A stretch of 64,000 nucleotides of DNA from Dichetophora obliterata (GCA_963920525.1 OY986439.1:6218501-6282500), one strand, 5' to 3'; counted from the first letter of the stretch, positions 1-11,484 are shown. The notes: generated from the letters alone by a model not told the origin. Numbers and translations: made by a program.

Positions 1-23
1 TTCTCCTTATATATATATATATA

Positions 24-460
24 TTTATTGAACTTTTGAACAAAAAAAATTTGAATGTAATATATTAATGGACAGCGGAGGTATTTGCATCGAAAGACTA
101 AACTTTGATTTTTATGTCGTCTTCTCTATTGCTATGTTAGGTAACCATGTTTTATGAAAAAGTTGTTGTACCTAAAACTTCTACAATTTGGAATATATGT
201 GAGTGTTTTTGATGTCAAAATAAAAAAAAAAATTAAAATTAAATATAAAAAAAACTCCGATACTAAAAAGTAATATAATAACAAAATTAGCGTTAGTTGA
301 AAAATTTCGGAGGGGCGTGGCAAGAACTGAGTATGTAACAATTTAATCTAAGATGCACTTAATATGATTACCTAGTTTGAGCGAAATCCGTTGAGCCGAT
401 TGGATTTGTATAAAGGACAAACAAACAAACAAACAGAAAATGAGTTTTATTACTATAGAT
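24..460 (+). repeat. Dispersed repeat 'ACTATAGAT' family, copy A
   Basis: First of three copies in the window (others at 1735-2402 and, inverted, 33493-34170). Shared landmarks in order are a segment around 'atattaatggacagcgg', 'tttttgatgtcaaaataa', 'cgttagttgaaaaattt', 'gcgaaatccgttgagccg', a (caaa)n run and the exact terminus 'ttttattactatagat'. Copies B and C continue further upstream, so A is 5'-truncated or preserved only in part. No long reading frame is shared. The sharp common 3' terminus next to a short tandem run suggests a non-autonomous mobile element, but I cannot assign a class. Confidence 0.75.
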
Positions 461-1734
461 GTATATCATACTTATAACTTATAGTTATAAGTCTTACACA
501 TTACCTAAATACTCAATCTAAATTGTGAACAACACAGATACTCAATCTAAATTGTGAACAACACAGTTGTTATAATAAGCATTAATGTGTTTAAAAGTAG
601 TACCTAGTAGCTACATACACATTTGCACATTTTCTGCTAAACACATTAAATACTATGTTTTTAACAAGAGAGTAAAACTCTTTCGTTAAACACAGAGCTA
701 ACATAAAATTGACTGTAAATAATGTGTGGAAAGTTATAATAATAAAAAAAAAAATAAGAAAATAGAACAGTTCTATAACAAAATTAGAAATTACTGTAAA
801 ATTTCGTAAATTTTTGAACTGACTCACTGTATATATTTTCCCACAACACTCGCCCAATTTTACCGCTATAATAAAAGTGTTACGAATAAATCAAAAACAT
901 TTTTAGTCTACATCAAAAAACACATTAAAACAAAAAACATGCTATGTATGTTGTGCTAACATAGTTCACACCAAGCGATCTTCTTCTCCACACTGCATCG
1001 TGACAAAATTTACAATATTTCGGTATTTTATTTTTAGACACAAAATGCAACGAATTGTGACGGTGTGACAGATACAAAATTTTCCCAAAAAGTGTCTAGC
1101 TCGTTTTTTTTTTGTTATTCATGCTTTCATTCATTAATTTATTTTGTTGTGTTGTTTTGCTTTGTTTTCGGTGTGGTGTTGTTTTGCTGAATATATAATT
1201 ATAGGCTAAACAAAACAACACCACATTTCCTGATATTATATTGTTTTTTTTTTCTTTTCTGTTATTTTGTTGTTACAACATGAGTTTGAGTAACTAGAAG
1301 TTGTAATTTTCTTTTCTAGCTGACGTCATTTTGTATAATGTCGTAACGGTAATGCCACTTTTGAATTATGAACCGCAAAACCGGACGCGTTTGAACAACG
1401 TCACTCACGTGTAACTGTTAATTTCTATTGGCGTTATAGTATAATAAAACGTAGCAAAACTAGACACATGTGCTGCGATGCTCCTTGTAAGCATTTGACT
1501 GGAAAAAACAAGAGCAATGCGTCGCATGGTCTGACGAAAAATAGTTATTACTTTCATTCTCATAACTTTAGATATATCTCCTTGTACAAATACTAGTTAC
1601 AACCATTTATGCCATTCAAATAAGCTATTTTTTCCATAGATAACATGTACGTTGCTTGCGATTTTCCCAATCAAATGCTTACAGTAGAACTTAACTCTTG
1701 TTTCCTTACGAGTAACATATGCAGTAGTAACATT
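461..1734. other. No gene seen; small local repeats
   Basis: AT-rich DNA without a credible coding region. It contains a 29-bp unit present twice in tandem at about 509-566 and a hairpin at about 1171-1223, where 'gtggtgttgttttgc' is followed about 16 bases later by its imperfect complement. Confidence 0.5.
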
Positions 1735-2402
1735 GATGACAAAAACTGTTAAATAATTTTTGCGCTTAACTGGAAGACTTTTAGCAAATAAAAGCTATGC
1801 CATATCAAAGGCAGTCAGATGTGCAATTTTGACTTGATTTCATAAAAAAAAAAAAAAAATTTTAGAGTAAAAAGTCAATAATTTGGAAAATCATAAAACA
1901 TATATACACTGACCTAACGGTACAGTTCAAACTATTTTTGTGAAGTGCTTTTATTGAACTTCTGTACAAAAAAAAAATTTAATGAAATATATTAATGGAC
2001 AGCAGAGATATTTGCATCGAAAGACCAAACTTTGATTTTCATGTCGTTTTTTTCTCATTCTTAGGTAACGATGTGTGATTATGAAAAAGTCGTTCTACCG
2101 TAAATTTTTCTACAATTTTGAATATTTGTGAGTGTTTTTGATGTCAAAATAAAAAAAAAAATTTTAAAATTAAATACACAAAAAACTTCGATAGAAAAAG
2201 GTATTGTAGTTAAGAACAAAATTACCGTTAGTTGAAAAATTTCGGAGATGGCGTGGTAAAAACTATGTACGTTATAATTTAATCTAGGATGCATTTAATG
2301 TGTGCACCTAGTTTAAGCGAAATCCGTTGAGCCGTTAAGATTTTTATAAAGGTCAAACAAACAAACAAACAAACAAACAGAAATTAGTTTTATTACTATA
2401 GA
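1735..2402 (+). repeat. Dispersed repeat 'ACTATAGAT' family, copy B
   Basis: Collinear with copy A from about 1945 to the 3' terminus, and with copy C over its whole length, starting at 'gatgacaaaaactgttaaat' and including the segment around 'aaaacatatatacactgac'. The (caaa)n run before the terminus is longer than in A. Probably a near full-length copy of a roughly 670-bp non-autonomous element. Confidence 0.75.
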
Positions 2403-2764
2403 TTTTTTTCGTTATTTACATAAAGCAACTTCTGAGAACTTTTTGTCATAGATGTACATTTTTTTAAAAACGATTGGAAAGAAAATGTCAATAAACACAT
2501 CCTTATCAAAATTTTTAGTATAAAAGCCAATTAAAGCGGATTTTTAACCACTTCTACAAATATTTCTAGTTGATGCGTTTTTTTGCCACGGACTGTACTT
2601 ACAAAATTTACTGAGCTGGGTACTGTTCAAAATTGTGCTTTGCTAAGCAGAAGTACGGCATGTCATATGCTTACGCACACGTTCTACACTCCGTCTCATA
2701 ACTATAGCACACTTTTTAACATTTTTTTAACCGCTCAGAAAAATTAAATGAATCACCCTATAGA

Positions 2765-3080
2765 TGTTCAACAATTTTTAAAGTTGTTCAATATCTTTTT
2801 ATATTCACAAATTTATTTTTTATTTTTTGAAAGAACATTTTTATAATAAAAACTGTCAAACAACTAGAATTTGTATAATTTTAAACTATCAAACAACTAG
2901 AATTTGTATTTAAAATCAAGCATGATTTAAACTATCAAACATTTAGAATTTGTATTTAAATCATATAAAATCAACATTTAGAATAAACTTTAAATAAACT
3001 TAAAACTCCAAGAAAACTTAAAATAAAAGAATTATTTTTTATAAACAAGTATATAGCAATTAGAAAACAAACATACTACA
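2765..3080 (-). repeat. 3' LTR of the 412-like element
   Basis: It begins (minus strand) TGTAGTATGTTTGTTTTC directly after a polypurine tract and ends about 316 bp later near 2765, or a few bases further left if CACCC is the duplication. It contains several copies of a 'caaacaactagaatttgta' motif. The first about 40 bases recur at 4756-4716 as the 5' LTR stub, with a 12-bp deletion. Confidence 0.75.
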
Positions 3081-3081
3081 A

Positions 3082-3096
3082 TAATTCCCTTCTTAA
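3082..3096 (-). promoter_or_regulatory. Polypurine tract (plus-strand primer site) of the LTR element
   Basis: The minus strand reads TTAAGAAGGGAATTAT immediately upstream of the LTR start TGTAGTATG. The purine core AAGAAGGGAA is in the place expected for priming of second-strand synthesis in a Ty3/gypsy-type element. Confidence 0.7.
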
Positions 3097-3261
3097 AAAT
3101 GTATTGGCATGCAATTAAATGTTTCCTTCTTAAATTTATTTGTGCCAGTTAATTGATTACATGTTTCACTATCAAGAAATGCTGTTTTGGTTCTGTCAAT
3201 AGCAATGTTTTTAATTGTGTTATTAATTTTTAGCTTAAACCATTTTGAATTTTTTTTTAAT

Positions 3262-4100
3262 TACTTCAAAAGGTCCTTCATATGGTTGTTGAAGACTACT
3301 CTTTTTATTTTCTGTTCTAACGAGAACAAATTTGCAACTAGCAAGAGCTTTAGGCACATAAATATATTAGAATTTTTATGAAATGAAGTACTTGAGCGAA
3401 TATTTTTAAAATCACTTTTAAGTTTTGCTAAAATATCAGTAGGGTCAGTATCGCATCGAACAACTAATTGGTTGGGTAAACGCAAATCTGACCATAAGTC
3501 ATTTCTGCTGCAGAAGCTTTAAGTTCTTCTTTGATTGACGACCGTAAGTCAAGCAGTATTAATGGTAACTCATCATACCAGTGTTCAGAGTTATCACGTG
3601 ACATAATTGAAGCTTTTGACTGCCCATGTATGCGTTCAACCATGCCATTACCTTGAGGATGAAATAAAGAAGTTGAAATTTTATGCCAACCTAAAAATTT
3701 ACCTAGTTCTGAAAAAATATTAGACATAAACTGAGTTCCTCGATCACTGGTTATTTTTAATGGTACTCCGAAACGAGATATGCATTTCTTTCTTTGATTG
3801 GATATACTTCTGGCCATCGTGTAAATCTATCAACGATGGTTAAAAGATATCGGAAACCATTTTAAGGCGGCAGTGGTCCAAATATATCTACATGTATGTA
3901 TTCAAAACGACCTGATGGAATTTCAATCTTTGTAATTGGTGATTTTGTATGCCGAAAAATTTTTGATTTTTGACATGAAATGCATTAATTTGTCCAACTA
4001 TTTATCATTTTATTCATGGCAGGCCAAAAATATCTCTGTGATATTAGACGACGTATTGCTCTAGTACCTGGATGTGAAATATTATGAAACTTTTTAAATA
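3262..4100 (-). pseudogene. Ty3/gypsy-type integrase, degraded
   Basis: Read on the minus strand, the part from about 4090 to 3960 gives an HPGTRAIRR...CISCQKSK zinc-binding (HHCC-like) region. Next comes the catalytic core with FEYIHVDIFGPLPP (first Asp), TIVDRFTRWPEVYPI, then ITSDRGTQFMSNIF (second Asp) and FHPQGNGMVERIHGQ (catalytic Glu). The segment 3464-3817 is one open frame of 117 codons; upstream parts need frame changes and pass stop codons, and the frame continues in another register to about 3262. The family inserts retroelement cDNA into chromosomes. All three acidic residues are visible, but the gene is broken and has no intact polyprotein start. Confidence 0.88.
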
Positions 4101-4496
4101 CTAATTTTTGTAATTTGTCTTAAACATACGGTCTAGTTACGTTAAATGATTTTTCACACCAAATTTCAATATTTAAAAATGAAATTTTAGCTAGTTCTAA
4201 TTTATGCAAAGTGTTAGAGCTTAAGTACTTTTTATTCAAACTGCTTAATGGCAATACATTTTTATTTTGACGGTCAGCCACTTTTCTAACTTCAGTTCTT
4301 ATTCGTTATGCTATTCGTACGTGCCATTTATAAATGGAATAGAATTAAATAAAATCTAATTAAAACTTTTAAACCACTGTGTTATTTTAGTCTTCAAATC
4401 TTTGATACAAAGAATTTTAGTCTTTATTAATGTTGTTAAGTTCCTCAGATTTTGTTGTTCTTCGTATAATATTTTGAGATTTAATTAATCTTTTTC

Positions 4497-4697
4497 AATT
4501 TATATTGACAATTACATCTTGAAAGAGTGTCTGCTACAACATTTGATTTGCCTCGTGAATATTTAATATCATTAGTAAATTGGGAAATATATTCAAGATG
4601 CCTAGTTTGCCTTAGACTTCTATCAATTTTAGAATTAAGTATATATATAAACGGCTTATGATCTGTAAAAACCCTAAACTCTTTGTATGTAGTGTGT
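4497..4697 (-). pseudogene. Ty3/gypsy-type RNase H fragment
   Basis: The minus strand gives FRVFTDHKPFIYILNS, RQTRHLEYISQFTNDIKY and GKSNVVADTLSR, the conserved end of the RNase H domain that follows reverse transcriptase in gypsy-group polyproteins. The upstream polymerase is deleted. At 4688-4710 the plus strand has a copy of the LTR tip (TGTAGTGTGTTTGTTTTC) that is inverted relative to the 5' LTR stub ending at 4756, so the deletion junction is an LTR-LTR inverted pair. Confidence 0.85.
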
Positions 4698-4715
4698 TTG
4701 TTTTCTAATAACTAA

Positions 4716-4756
4716 AATGATTTTTTTATAAACAAGTATAAAACAAACATACTACA
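4716..4756 (-). repeat. 5' LTR stub of the 412-like element
   Basis: About 40 bases match the start of the 3' LTR: TGTAGTATGTTTGTTTT followed by 'atacttgtttataaaaaa'. It lacks a 12-bp segment present in the 3' LTR and ends abruptly next to the inverted LTR tip at 4688. It marks the right-hand edge of the insertion. Confidence 0.75.
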
Positions 4757-4989
4757 CACCCTGTATAAAAAACGATTTTTAAAGAAAACCTTCTCACTCT
4801 CTACTACTTCTTTTCACAAAAATTTTTTTTTCTTGAATCCGTCGAAAGGAACCGTTAAAAATAGCAAAGTAATTTCATATTTGCACCTCTTTTTCTATTT
4901 ATAACTATAGGACATTTAGTAAACACTCTCAAAAAAAGGTTTTTCTTGTTTAATTTTATCAAAAAAAAAAAATTTAGTAATGAGTTACA

Positions 4990-7205
4990 TACATCTCCGT
5001 TATGCTGAGTACACTCAAATATTCGGTTATCCATGGAATCAACTAGATTTTTTATTCAACTGGCGGTATTCAGGGTTGCAAGTTTGGTAATTAATTACCA
5101 AATTTGGTAAATAATTTTTGACTTGGTAATTTGGTAATTTTTTTATAGTTTTGGTAACTTTTTTCCTTTAGTTTTTCCAAAAAATTCAAAATAATCAGTT
5201 TGCAAGATTTACATAAAAAATTAATTTTAAAACTTTCTCTTAATAAACATATTTGCTGCCGAGAAATGTCTGAATCATAAAAATATCTTTTGTGTTTGAA
5301 GTTTAAGCATTCATTTGACCTTTGCAGATATTGTGGATAATTCCAGATATATTTTTAAATAACGAAAATTGATTACATGAAAAATTTATAGGAAAAATTT
5401 CTAAAGTAACTTACTAAAAAATTAGGGTTTTCCAGCCGCTTAAAATTGCTTTGAATAAATTTAATAAAATTTTTGTTTCTTTCACAATATGTTTTTCTAA
5501 AACGTAAAAAGATATCAGTAAAAGCTTTAAATACTTTGCAAGAGTTTGCGCTTAGGATCAGTTATTGGAAAAAGAACTTTATATCAGGTTTTTTCCTAAC
5601 TCCTCAACTTGAGGTGATGGTGAAAAAGTTTCCTTTTATTTAAAATCAGTGCCCGTAGTTAGAATTGATATCCTATAAAACAAATAAACTGTGTACTTTC
5701 TAATTTTTAGTTATTAAAAAATGATTAAAATTTAAACTTAAGGAAACCGATAATTTTTTAGGGCATTAAATGCCATATTTTTGTATTTATTAATTTACTT
5801 TCTTAAAATCAATATTCATTGCCAATGAATGCAGTATATTTTTTTTAGTTCCTACTTATTTCAAATAAAAAAGATAAGGATTTCATTTTTATACTATTAA
5901 TTTACAATTTTTTGTTTTGTTTTGTAACAAAAAAATTACGTTTACCTGAATTTACTACTAATTTGTGATTTTTATATTAATATAATAAATAAATTTTAAA
6001 CAAGAAAAAAGTTGTACTTTTTCTATATATGTTTTTATCTAATTGAAATAAAAAAGATATTCGTCTCATTTCTATAAGTATATGAGTTTATGATTTTTAC
6101 TTATTTTGTGATTTTTAGTTATTAAAAATAAGACATTTTAAACAAGAAAAATGTAATACTTAATAATATTACTAAATTTATTTTACCACTATTGCTGTTT
6201 ATTAATTTTAAGTATTTTAATGTTGAATACATTTTTTTATTAACAAAACTATAATTTTATTGATTTTCTTACTTTAAAAAAATGTTTGTTTATTTAATTA
6301 ATTTTTATTTAATTTTGGTAACTTTTTGATCAAATTTTGGTAATTAAATTATTTTACAAGTGGCAACCCTGGCGGCATTCTGCAAAAACTTTTCTTGTTA
6401 ATATGCCCCAAAATCGAGATATTGGCTTGAAGCCATTGCATTGCTTCTCTGCTGGAGTGTATAGAAGCATAATCTTGTTGAAATGTGTAGTTTTTTTTCA
6501 AAATTCTGCCTCAAAAATGGAAGTAGAGTACATTGAAGCACCTTGGTGTAATCCATGCTCTTCATTTTTGATAAAACAACCTGCAGCTCCAACACACCAT
6601 CCGCTGAAAACGCAACCCATACCATCAACAAACCGCCTCCGAAATTTTTCTGAGAAAAATATTGTGGTTCTTTTCTTAAGTCACGGCAATATTGTCTGTG
6701 ACCATCACGGCCATCTTGATTCCATTTTTTCTCATCAGTAAAAATAATCTATAGAACGAAAATTATTCAGAATATGACAAAGAGTTATTTATGTACTGTC
6801 AATACCTGAGACTAGTGTGTTTGCATATTTCGCTTAGCGACTTCATGACGCTTAAGTCATCTGGGTGCTGTTATCATTTTTTGTCGACAGATTTTCGATG
6901 CATCATTCAGAACTCTCCAAACCGTTGATTTAGAAATTTTTGTTGTTATTGTAGAAGCAAGTTGGCTGCAACCAAGCGCTGAGTTGCTAGCTTTTTGTAA
7001 AATTCTTTGAGATTCGAGGTTCGAAAGTTTTTTTTGCTCCACCTCGTCTTGCACTATCGTATTCTTCCGGATTTGAGAGGAAATTATAAATAACTTTCCT
7101 ATTTCGGCTTATTTTCCTTAAAATATCGCTAATTTTCAGGCCTGCTTCAATAAATGTAAGAATGTTCCCTTTTTCTACTTCTAACAACTTCTTACCTCGT
7201 AGCAT
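4990..7205 (-). pseudogene. Tc1-like transposase, broken by frameshifts, a deletion and a hAT insertion
   Basis: The start codon at 7205-7203 gives MLRGKKLLEVEKGNIL, an N-terminal helix-turn-helix (KISDILRKISRNRKVIYNFL, NPEEY), a typical Tc1 DNA-binding domain. After a frameshift near 7050 the second HTH region follows (SKSTVWRVLNDASK). The catalytic domain shows IIFTDEKKWNQDG (first Asp, about 6745), LLMVWVAFSADGVLEL and FQQDYASIHSSREAMQ (second Asp, about 6480). The SPDLNPIEN-type motif with the third acidic residue is absent: sequence is missing around the hAT insertion at 5071-6371. The C-terminal LVDSMDNRIFECTQHNG lies beyond it, at about 5050-4995. The protein could not be active. Confidence 0.88.
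5071..6371. mobile_element. Non-autonomous hAT-type element, 1301 bp, inside the Tc1 transposase
   Basis: Termini are CAGGGTTGCAAG and, inverted, CAGGGTTGCCACTTG. The flanks are GCGGTATT (5063-5070) and GCGGCATT (6372-6379), an 8-bp target duplication with one difference, as hAT transposases make. The 'ttggtaattaattacc' motif recurs as a subterminal repeat at both ends. The body is AT-rich without a transposase. Confidence 0.85.
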
Positions 7206-7512
7206 TTTACTTTCTTATTTGTTTTTTAACTTTAAACTCAGAATTATTATCTTAAGTTCACGTGTTGTCAGTTTAACGTTAACTTTTCAAATGTGTGCTA
7301 TAGTTATGAAACGAAAAAAAAGAGCGATCACTGTGCTATTTTCATTTCAGAGAGCAGATTTAAGAAAAAATAACAAATGTTGCGAAAAGAAGTAGAAGAG
7401 CGTAAGAAAATTGTCTTTTAATTTAGTTTTTATATACAGGGTGTCTTAATTAATTTCCATGGTCAGTTAAAATAATATTTTAAAGTGTGCTATAGTTATG
7501 AGACGCAGTGTA

Positions 7513-8951
7513 TTGGAAATTGATTTCTTCCCCAGCGTAAAACGGAATGCATCTCACGCGTTATTGGAAATTAGGCTTGAGGCCGAAAACTTTTAGCTCG
7601 CTTATGTAGCATAAATGTCACTTGTCAAACAGCTGTCAAGCCGTATTGGATGCGTTCAATGGTTCTCGAGAGCGAGTGTGTTAAATACACTTATCAAAAA
7701 TATACATTATCAAAACATACAAGGTATAGAAAAAACTTGATCTACTCAAATGAAAATATTATATTCAAGCTATTCGTAAAAGATTTGTAAGTTTAAAGCT
7801 TTCCGTTTTTTGGCCATTTGATACTTTAAACTGCGTATATTTTTTATGATTCGTTGCTGAATTAACACTTAAAATGTTAAGTCCTAAAAGGTTAAAAAGA
7901 CCTTTCAATGGTTTTAAAAAAATGATCATAAAATCGCAGTGTTTTGTGCTTATTTTTTGTCACATGACTCAACAGCTGTTATTGAAACGTGTAAAGAATT
8001 CTTTAATTTCAAACTCATTAAAAAAATGTTTCCTCTATTGTGTTATCGGCATTTACAAAATGAAATGAAAAAACAATAACAATACTATACCGGCTTTAAA
8101 AGAGAAAGAAAACCAAGACAAAACAATACAGGTTGATTGTCAACATCTGTTTATTTCTTTGAATTTTTGTTCGAAACACAAACAGAAACTAAGCGTAGGA
8201 ACAAATTAACAACGGTTTAACAATATCGACAGATATTTATAATAACGTTGATGTGACAAGCCCGGAAATGAGTTACCTTTACTTGTTGGATAGCGCCAAA
8301 AGAGTCAAATTCATATGTTACAGTGTTTGTCTCAAGGTGGGTTAATTACCTCAAATGTTGATATTCGTATTGTTTTGTTCGAACAGTAAATTTTTATGAT
8401 ATGTGGTTTTGGGTTTTTGTTCTTGAACTTAGTTCTTGATTTTATGTTTGAACTTAGTGATTTGGACTTAAACACGCCCATGATCGAATAAAATTAAGGT
8501 TAAAGGGAAGTCGTGTTTAATATTTGAACATATGAAACTACAATAAATAGAAAATAGTTAAGCATTTTATAGAAGTTATTCTATTCTGAAGCAGAGAATA
8601 TCATATTTTTAAAAATATATTTAGAGTGGTTAAGAGCTCAAGAATAAAATCAAGCTTGGAAAAATCATTGTGGGTTATAGTACCAAATATTAGCTGAATT
8701 AGAGTGATGCCAGTGACTTTAATGCCGAAACCTCAATAACGCGTTAGGTCGTTGACAACTAGACTAGAAACAACGAGTTCTTATGAAGTAACACTAAATG
8801 CGACCTCATTCCTTGCTTCGACCTCATCCCGTAAAAATGTAAAGCAGGGGTAAAGTACGATCAAAGTTGTGAGTAGAGAATTTTTCAACTAGCTCGTGCG
8901 TTTGACATTCCATGCGAATGCTGGGTTGCATTTTCGTTGAGAAATGTTAAT
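7513..8951. other. No confirmed gene; mostly single-copy DNA
   Basis: No transposon similarity apart from 8700-8760, which resembles 11935-11990 in inverted orientation. A short frame from ATG at 8267 (MSYLYLLDSAKRVKFICYS...) runs into AAG|gtgggt at about 8333, a possible splice donor. With only about 23 codons this is too weak to call a gene. Confidence 0.4.
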
Positions 8952-8959
8952 ATGTGGGT

Positions 8960-9228
8960 TAGGGTGGGGCGATATGAACATCTTAATGGGCGCTTCGCGT
9001 TTCTGATTCTTGGGATTGTACAGACAAAAATCTCAATGGTTTAGCTGTTATAGGCCAAAATATCAAAAAAAAAAAAATTACAAAAGTCTGAGAAGAAACT
9101 GCAAGTCAAAATCTGGAAGCTCGATTTTCACCGTAGACGTATGGTCTAGTGGACTTTTTTGCTCAGTACAATCCCAAGAATCAGAAACGCGAACACTTTT
9201 TTCCTTCCATACTAATCGCCCCACTCTA
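8960..9228. mobile_element. hAT-type foldback MITE, 269 bp (family 'TAGGGTGGGGCGAT')
   Basis: Termini TAGGGTGGGGCGAT and TAGAGTGGGGCGAT are inverted, flanked by a perfect 8-bp duplication ATGTGGGT (8952-8959 and 9229-9236). The same family occurs at 55496-56010. No coding capacity. Confidence 0.9.
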
Positions 9229-9236
9229 ATGTGGGT

Positions 9237-9982
9237 ATTTCTTGTATTTTGATGGTAACAAATATTTTCATGGGATAAACGTGGGATTTTATAATTGGTG
9301 TGACTTTTTTAAAATTTTATGCAGTTAAAGTAATATAATAACGATTTTGATGAATTTAATATAATATAAGTATAATTTAGTTATATATCCTATTAAAATT
9401 TATGCATATATTAGTATATCATAAATAATATTATAATATAAAAACAAAATAATATTATAAATAAAAGATTGATTTTTACTTTGAAAAAAGAATATAAAGT
9501 TTCTTTGCTGCTATCGAACTCACACCACGTTGAGTAAGCTCAATCACTGCATCTCTGCTACACATATATGGGAAAATAGGGGTATTCACGATTCAGTGCC
9601 AGTTTACACTAGTGTACACCGAGAATAAAAACAACATATAATCAAAAATTCCAACTTTAAAACAAAAATAAGCAGTAACCAAAGAAGGGTAAAGTTTAAA
9701 ATCAACTACGATATTTTCATTTTGAAAATTATTATATTTTTTATTTCAAAAATGGGTCATTGTTAGTTTAATGTTGTTTTAATTTCAATCTGAAAACAGA
9801 AAATTTTTTTATGTTGATAATTTTTGATTTAATAATGCACATTTTTGATGTGAAAATACACATTTTTGTTTTAAAAAATCACATTCTCACATTTCACTCA
9901 CATTGAAATAATACAAAATAATTTATTATTGTATTGTTTATTAATTATTTAGTTCGTTAATATAAAATAATAAATACTTACC
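9237..9982. other. AT-rich DNA with one tRNA-like sequence
   Basis: No gene. At about 9505-9565 the minus strand reads a tRNA-like end, 'ggtgtgagttcgatagc', preceded by a decayed anticodon-arm-like part. It lacks a pairing acceptor stem, so it is not a functional tRNA. Confidence 0.4.
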
Positions 9983-10241
9983 GCCCTATTCTGGCAAATT
10001 AACAATTGTTAATCAGTATTTTTTATATTTCTATGTGTTTGTTGTTTTCAAAACAAAATTTGAAGCACAAAAAACAATATTTTTGAATGAAATTGTCAAT
10101 AACTGAAAAACAGTTGACAATTTTTATCAAAATTAATTATTTTTGAGCTTCAAATTTTGTTTTGAAATCAAAAAATTACAACAAACACATTGAAATATTC
10201 AAAATACTGGTTAACAATTTGTTAATTTTCCAGAATTAGGG
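9983..10241. repeat. Foldback MITE 'GCCCTATTCTGGCAAA', copy 1
   Basis: Inverted ends GCCCTATTCTGGCAAA...CCAGAATTAGGGC with the palindromic 'taacaattgtta' just inside. Internal 'ttcaaattttgttttgaaa' arms pair with each other. A second copy is at 21653-21911. No clear target duplication. Confidence 0.75.
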
Positions 10242-10599
10242 CTGTTTATCAGGCAGATCAGAACTTAAGTTCAACTACTTGTTAATAGCTCACCCTTCAA
10301 GTACTCAAAATTAAATGCCTTTCAGAATTCCACGAGTTTTTCATCATCGTTGGCATCCTGAACTGAGGTGAAGACTGAAATCTCCCGCCTCACCAACCAA
10401 AGCCAGCCATTCTTCAAGAAATGTGTTCTCATCACATTATTCCATATTTTCTTTTCAAATTTTAATGTAATAAATACACACACGTTTATTGCACACTCAA
10501 CGATGCGACGCAATGGATACGGAAAATACAAATATCGTTATTTTTCCTAATCTGTTACAACTTAAAATTAAAAATGCATTTTTGTTTTGAAAATGAACA

Positions 10600-11480
10600 A
10601 CTTCAAAATGAAAACGATAAATCAAAAATAAACATGTTTATCAAAAATAAAATTTAAAATATGACTTTTATTTTTTCGATCAAAAATATAAGTTAAAATT
10701 TGATTTTTATTTTTTGATCAAAAATAAAAGTAAAAATTTGACTTTGAATTTTAGATAAAAAATAACAGTTAAAATTTAACTTTTATTTTTTCGATCAAAA
10801 ATATAAGTTAAAATTTGATTTCAATTTTTTTGATCAAAAATAAAAGTTGAAATTTTACTTTTGATTTTCTATCAACAACAGTTTAAATTTGACTTTTATT
10901 TTTCCGATCAAAAATAGAGAAATAGATCTATCAAATTTTTGATTCAGTTTGATTTTCAATCTATTTCTTATTAAGTTATTAGTTAAAATTTTCAAAACAA
11001 TAAAGTACATTTTTTATTCATTCACACCTACATTCGTAACTTTTTTGCACAGTGATAAAAACATTGCGATCGATCTTCATATCGTTTCATTGCATCAGTT
11101 AGTTGCTTATCATTGCACATTTTGTTTTCATTTATTTCGCAAACGACTGAAACAGAGAATGCAAGCAGATGATAGAGGAATTAATATATGACTTTAACTT
11201 TTGATCGAAAAATAGAAGTAAAATTTTAACTGTTATTTTTGATCGAAAAAATAAAACAATATTTGATCAAAAAAATTAAAGTCAAAATTTTACTTTTATT
11301 TTTGTTAAAAAAAATAAAAATTAAACTTTAACTTATATCTTAGATCCAAAAAATAAAAGTTAAATTTAAAATTTTTATTTTTAACCCAAAAAATAAAAGT
11401 CAAATTTCAAATTTTTTTATATGATCAAAAAATAAAAGTCAAATTTTAACTTTTATTTTTGATCGAAATAAAATTGGTCA
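10600..11480. repeat. AT-rich minisatellite in two blocks around a unique core
   Basis: Irregular repeats of a 35-60-bp unit like 'gatcaaaaataaaagttaaa', itself nearly palindromic with 'tttaacttttattttt', fill 10600-10930 and 11190-11480. Between them about 250 bp of non-repetitive sequence (10940-11190) differ in composition. The symmetrical layout suggests the interior of a mobile element, but no termini were found. Confidence 0.65.
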
Positions 11481-11484
11481 AAAA

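Larger units (their letters stand above)
2759..4756 (-). mobile_element. 412/mdg1-like LTR retrotransposon remnant nested in the Tc1-like element
   Basis: The minus strand reads: 5' LTR stub at 4756, RNase H, integrase, polypurine tract, 3' LTR. The LTR starts TGTAGTATGTTTG, resembling 412/mdg1 elements. The flanks are CACCC on both sides (2754-2758 and 4757-4761), consistent with a short target duplication; removing the insertion restores the Tc1 sequence 'caccctgtata' seen at the other Tc1 end. gag, protease and reverse transcriptase are missing: the 5' LTR stub is joined almost directly to RNase H. The element is dead. Confidence 0.85.
2687..7510 (-). mobile_element. Tc1-like DNA transposon with IR/DR ends, interrupted by two nested elements
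   Basis: The outer ends are inverted copies reading CACTSCGTCTCATAACTATA inward, each flanked by TA (2685-2686 and 7511-7512), the Tc1/mariner target duplication. A second inner copy of the 'ataactatag' motif lies on both sides (about 4896-4918 and 7284-7313), giving the inverted-repeat/direct-repeat layout known from Minos- and Sleeping Beauty-type elements. Inverted similarity continues through 'caccctgtata'. Removing the LTR element (2759-4756) and the hAT element (5071-6371) leaves about 1.5 kb, a normal Tc1 size. The transposase lies on the minus strand and is broken. Confidence 0.9.
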
